This document shows, one piece after another, positions 32,440 to 32,495 of a DNA stretch of 32,495 bases. The DNA lies in NCBI GenBank assembly GCA_937915375.1, contig CALDMO010000022.1, positions 1-32,495 on the forward strand, written 5' to 3'. The notes under the pieces are model-generated. The model did not search any database, had not been told where the DNA came from, and saw nothing but the letters and a program-made list of their open reading frames with translations. Positions within the stretch are counted from its first letter, which is position 1, and each line of letters opens with the position of its first letter. The stretch is from an uncultured Marvinbryantia sp. (GTDB lineage: Bacteria > Bacillota > Clostridia > Lachnospirales > Lachnospiraceae). The translations under genes and the position numbers were made by a program.

Positions 32440-32495
32440 CTAGAACAATCCGGAAATCTTTCCAGTCTCGTCTACGTCGATTCTCTCTGCTGCCG
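32440..32495 (-). CDS. fhs: Formate-tetrahydrofolate ligase, C-terminal end only
   Basis: This partial gene runs off the right edge. The last codons read AAERIDVDETGKISGLF and stop (TAG at 32440-32442), which is the characteristic C-terminus of formate-THF ligase. The enzyme makes 10-formyl-THF from formate, THF and ATP, the step before FchA in the same pathway. Only about 17 residues are visible, so the call rests on this tail and on the fchA-folD neighbours. Confidence 0.8.
   Translation of the reverse strand, partial: AAERIDVDETGKISGLF

Overview
The window reads as chromosomal core of an anaerobic Firmicute, most likely a Lachnospiraceae-type Clostridia. The grounds are an nfnAB pair, a Re-type citrate synthase beside isocitrate dehydrogenase, a fhs-fchA-folD folate C1 cluster, Rex, SpoIIIE/FtsK next to a TepA-like ClpP homologue, a Bce-type antimicrobial-peptide module and an ECF sigma/DUF4179 pair. 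All but one of the genes lie on the minus strand, so operons read from high to low coordinate. I see no phage, insertion sequence, CRISPR, rRNA or tRNA. Genus cannot be fixed from the sequence alone.

Layout in the direction of transcription (right to left). (1) 32495-30920: the last codons of fhs, then fchA and folD, the tetrahydrofolate C1 module. (2) 30785-24463: a Bce-like response regulator, histidine kinase, ABC ATPase and permease, then a nested hairpin and one reading frame that joins an ECF sigma factor to its DUF4179 membrane anti-sigma partner. (3) 24258-23100: a DUF1294 membrane protein and an NlpC/P60-like protein. (4) 23061-22637: a 390-nt unit with its own promoter, a complete cobalamin riboswitch, a hairpin-rich tail and an intrinsic terminator, but no convincing gene. 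(5) 22598-19212: a promoter overlapped by a perfect 26-bp palindrome, then Re-citrate synthase, an FCD-type GntR regulator and an NADP isocitrate dehydrogenase, a 2-oxoglutarate/glutamate-forming operon. (6) 17215-19194: an ABC-F protein, the only plus-strand gene, divergent from aspartokinase. (7) 17009-10022: aspartokinase, rex, NAD(P)HX dehydratase, alanine racemase, MazF, a CBS/CorC protein, YebC and a CFI-box protein. (8) 9890-5117: TepA-like protease, uppP and ftsK/spoIIIE. (9) 4970-138: nfnA, nfnB, rlmH, a Dabb protein and pgi.

Functional links: NfnAB makes NADPH from NADH plus reduced ferredoxin, the NADP isocitrate dehydrogenase and NADP-type FolD share that pool, and Rex senses NADH/NAD+. 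UppP and the Bce module both concern undecaprenyl-pyrophosphate-linked cell-wall synthesis and its inhibitors, and Alr supplies D-alanine. Most notable for follow-up are the orphan B12-riboswitch transcript, the sigma/anti-sigma fusion with an out-of-frame ribosome binding site and ATG at its joint, the FolD that has lost its cyclohydrolase catalytic Lys and Gln beside a dedicated cyclohydrolase, and the palindromic operator on the Re-citrate synthase promoter.
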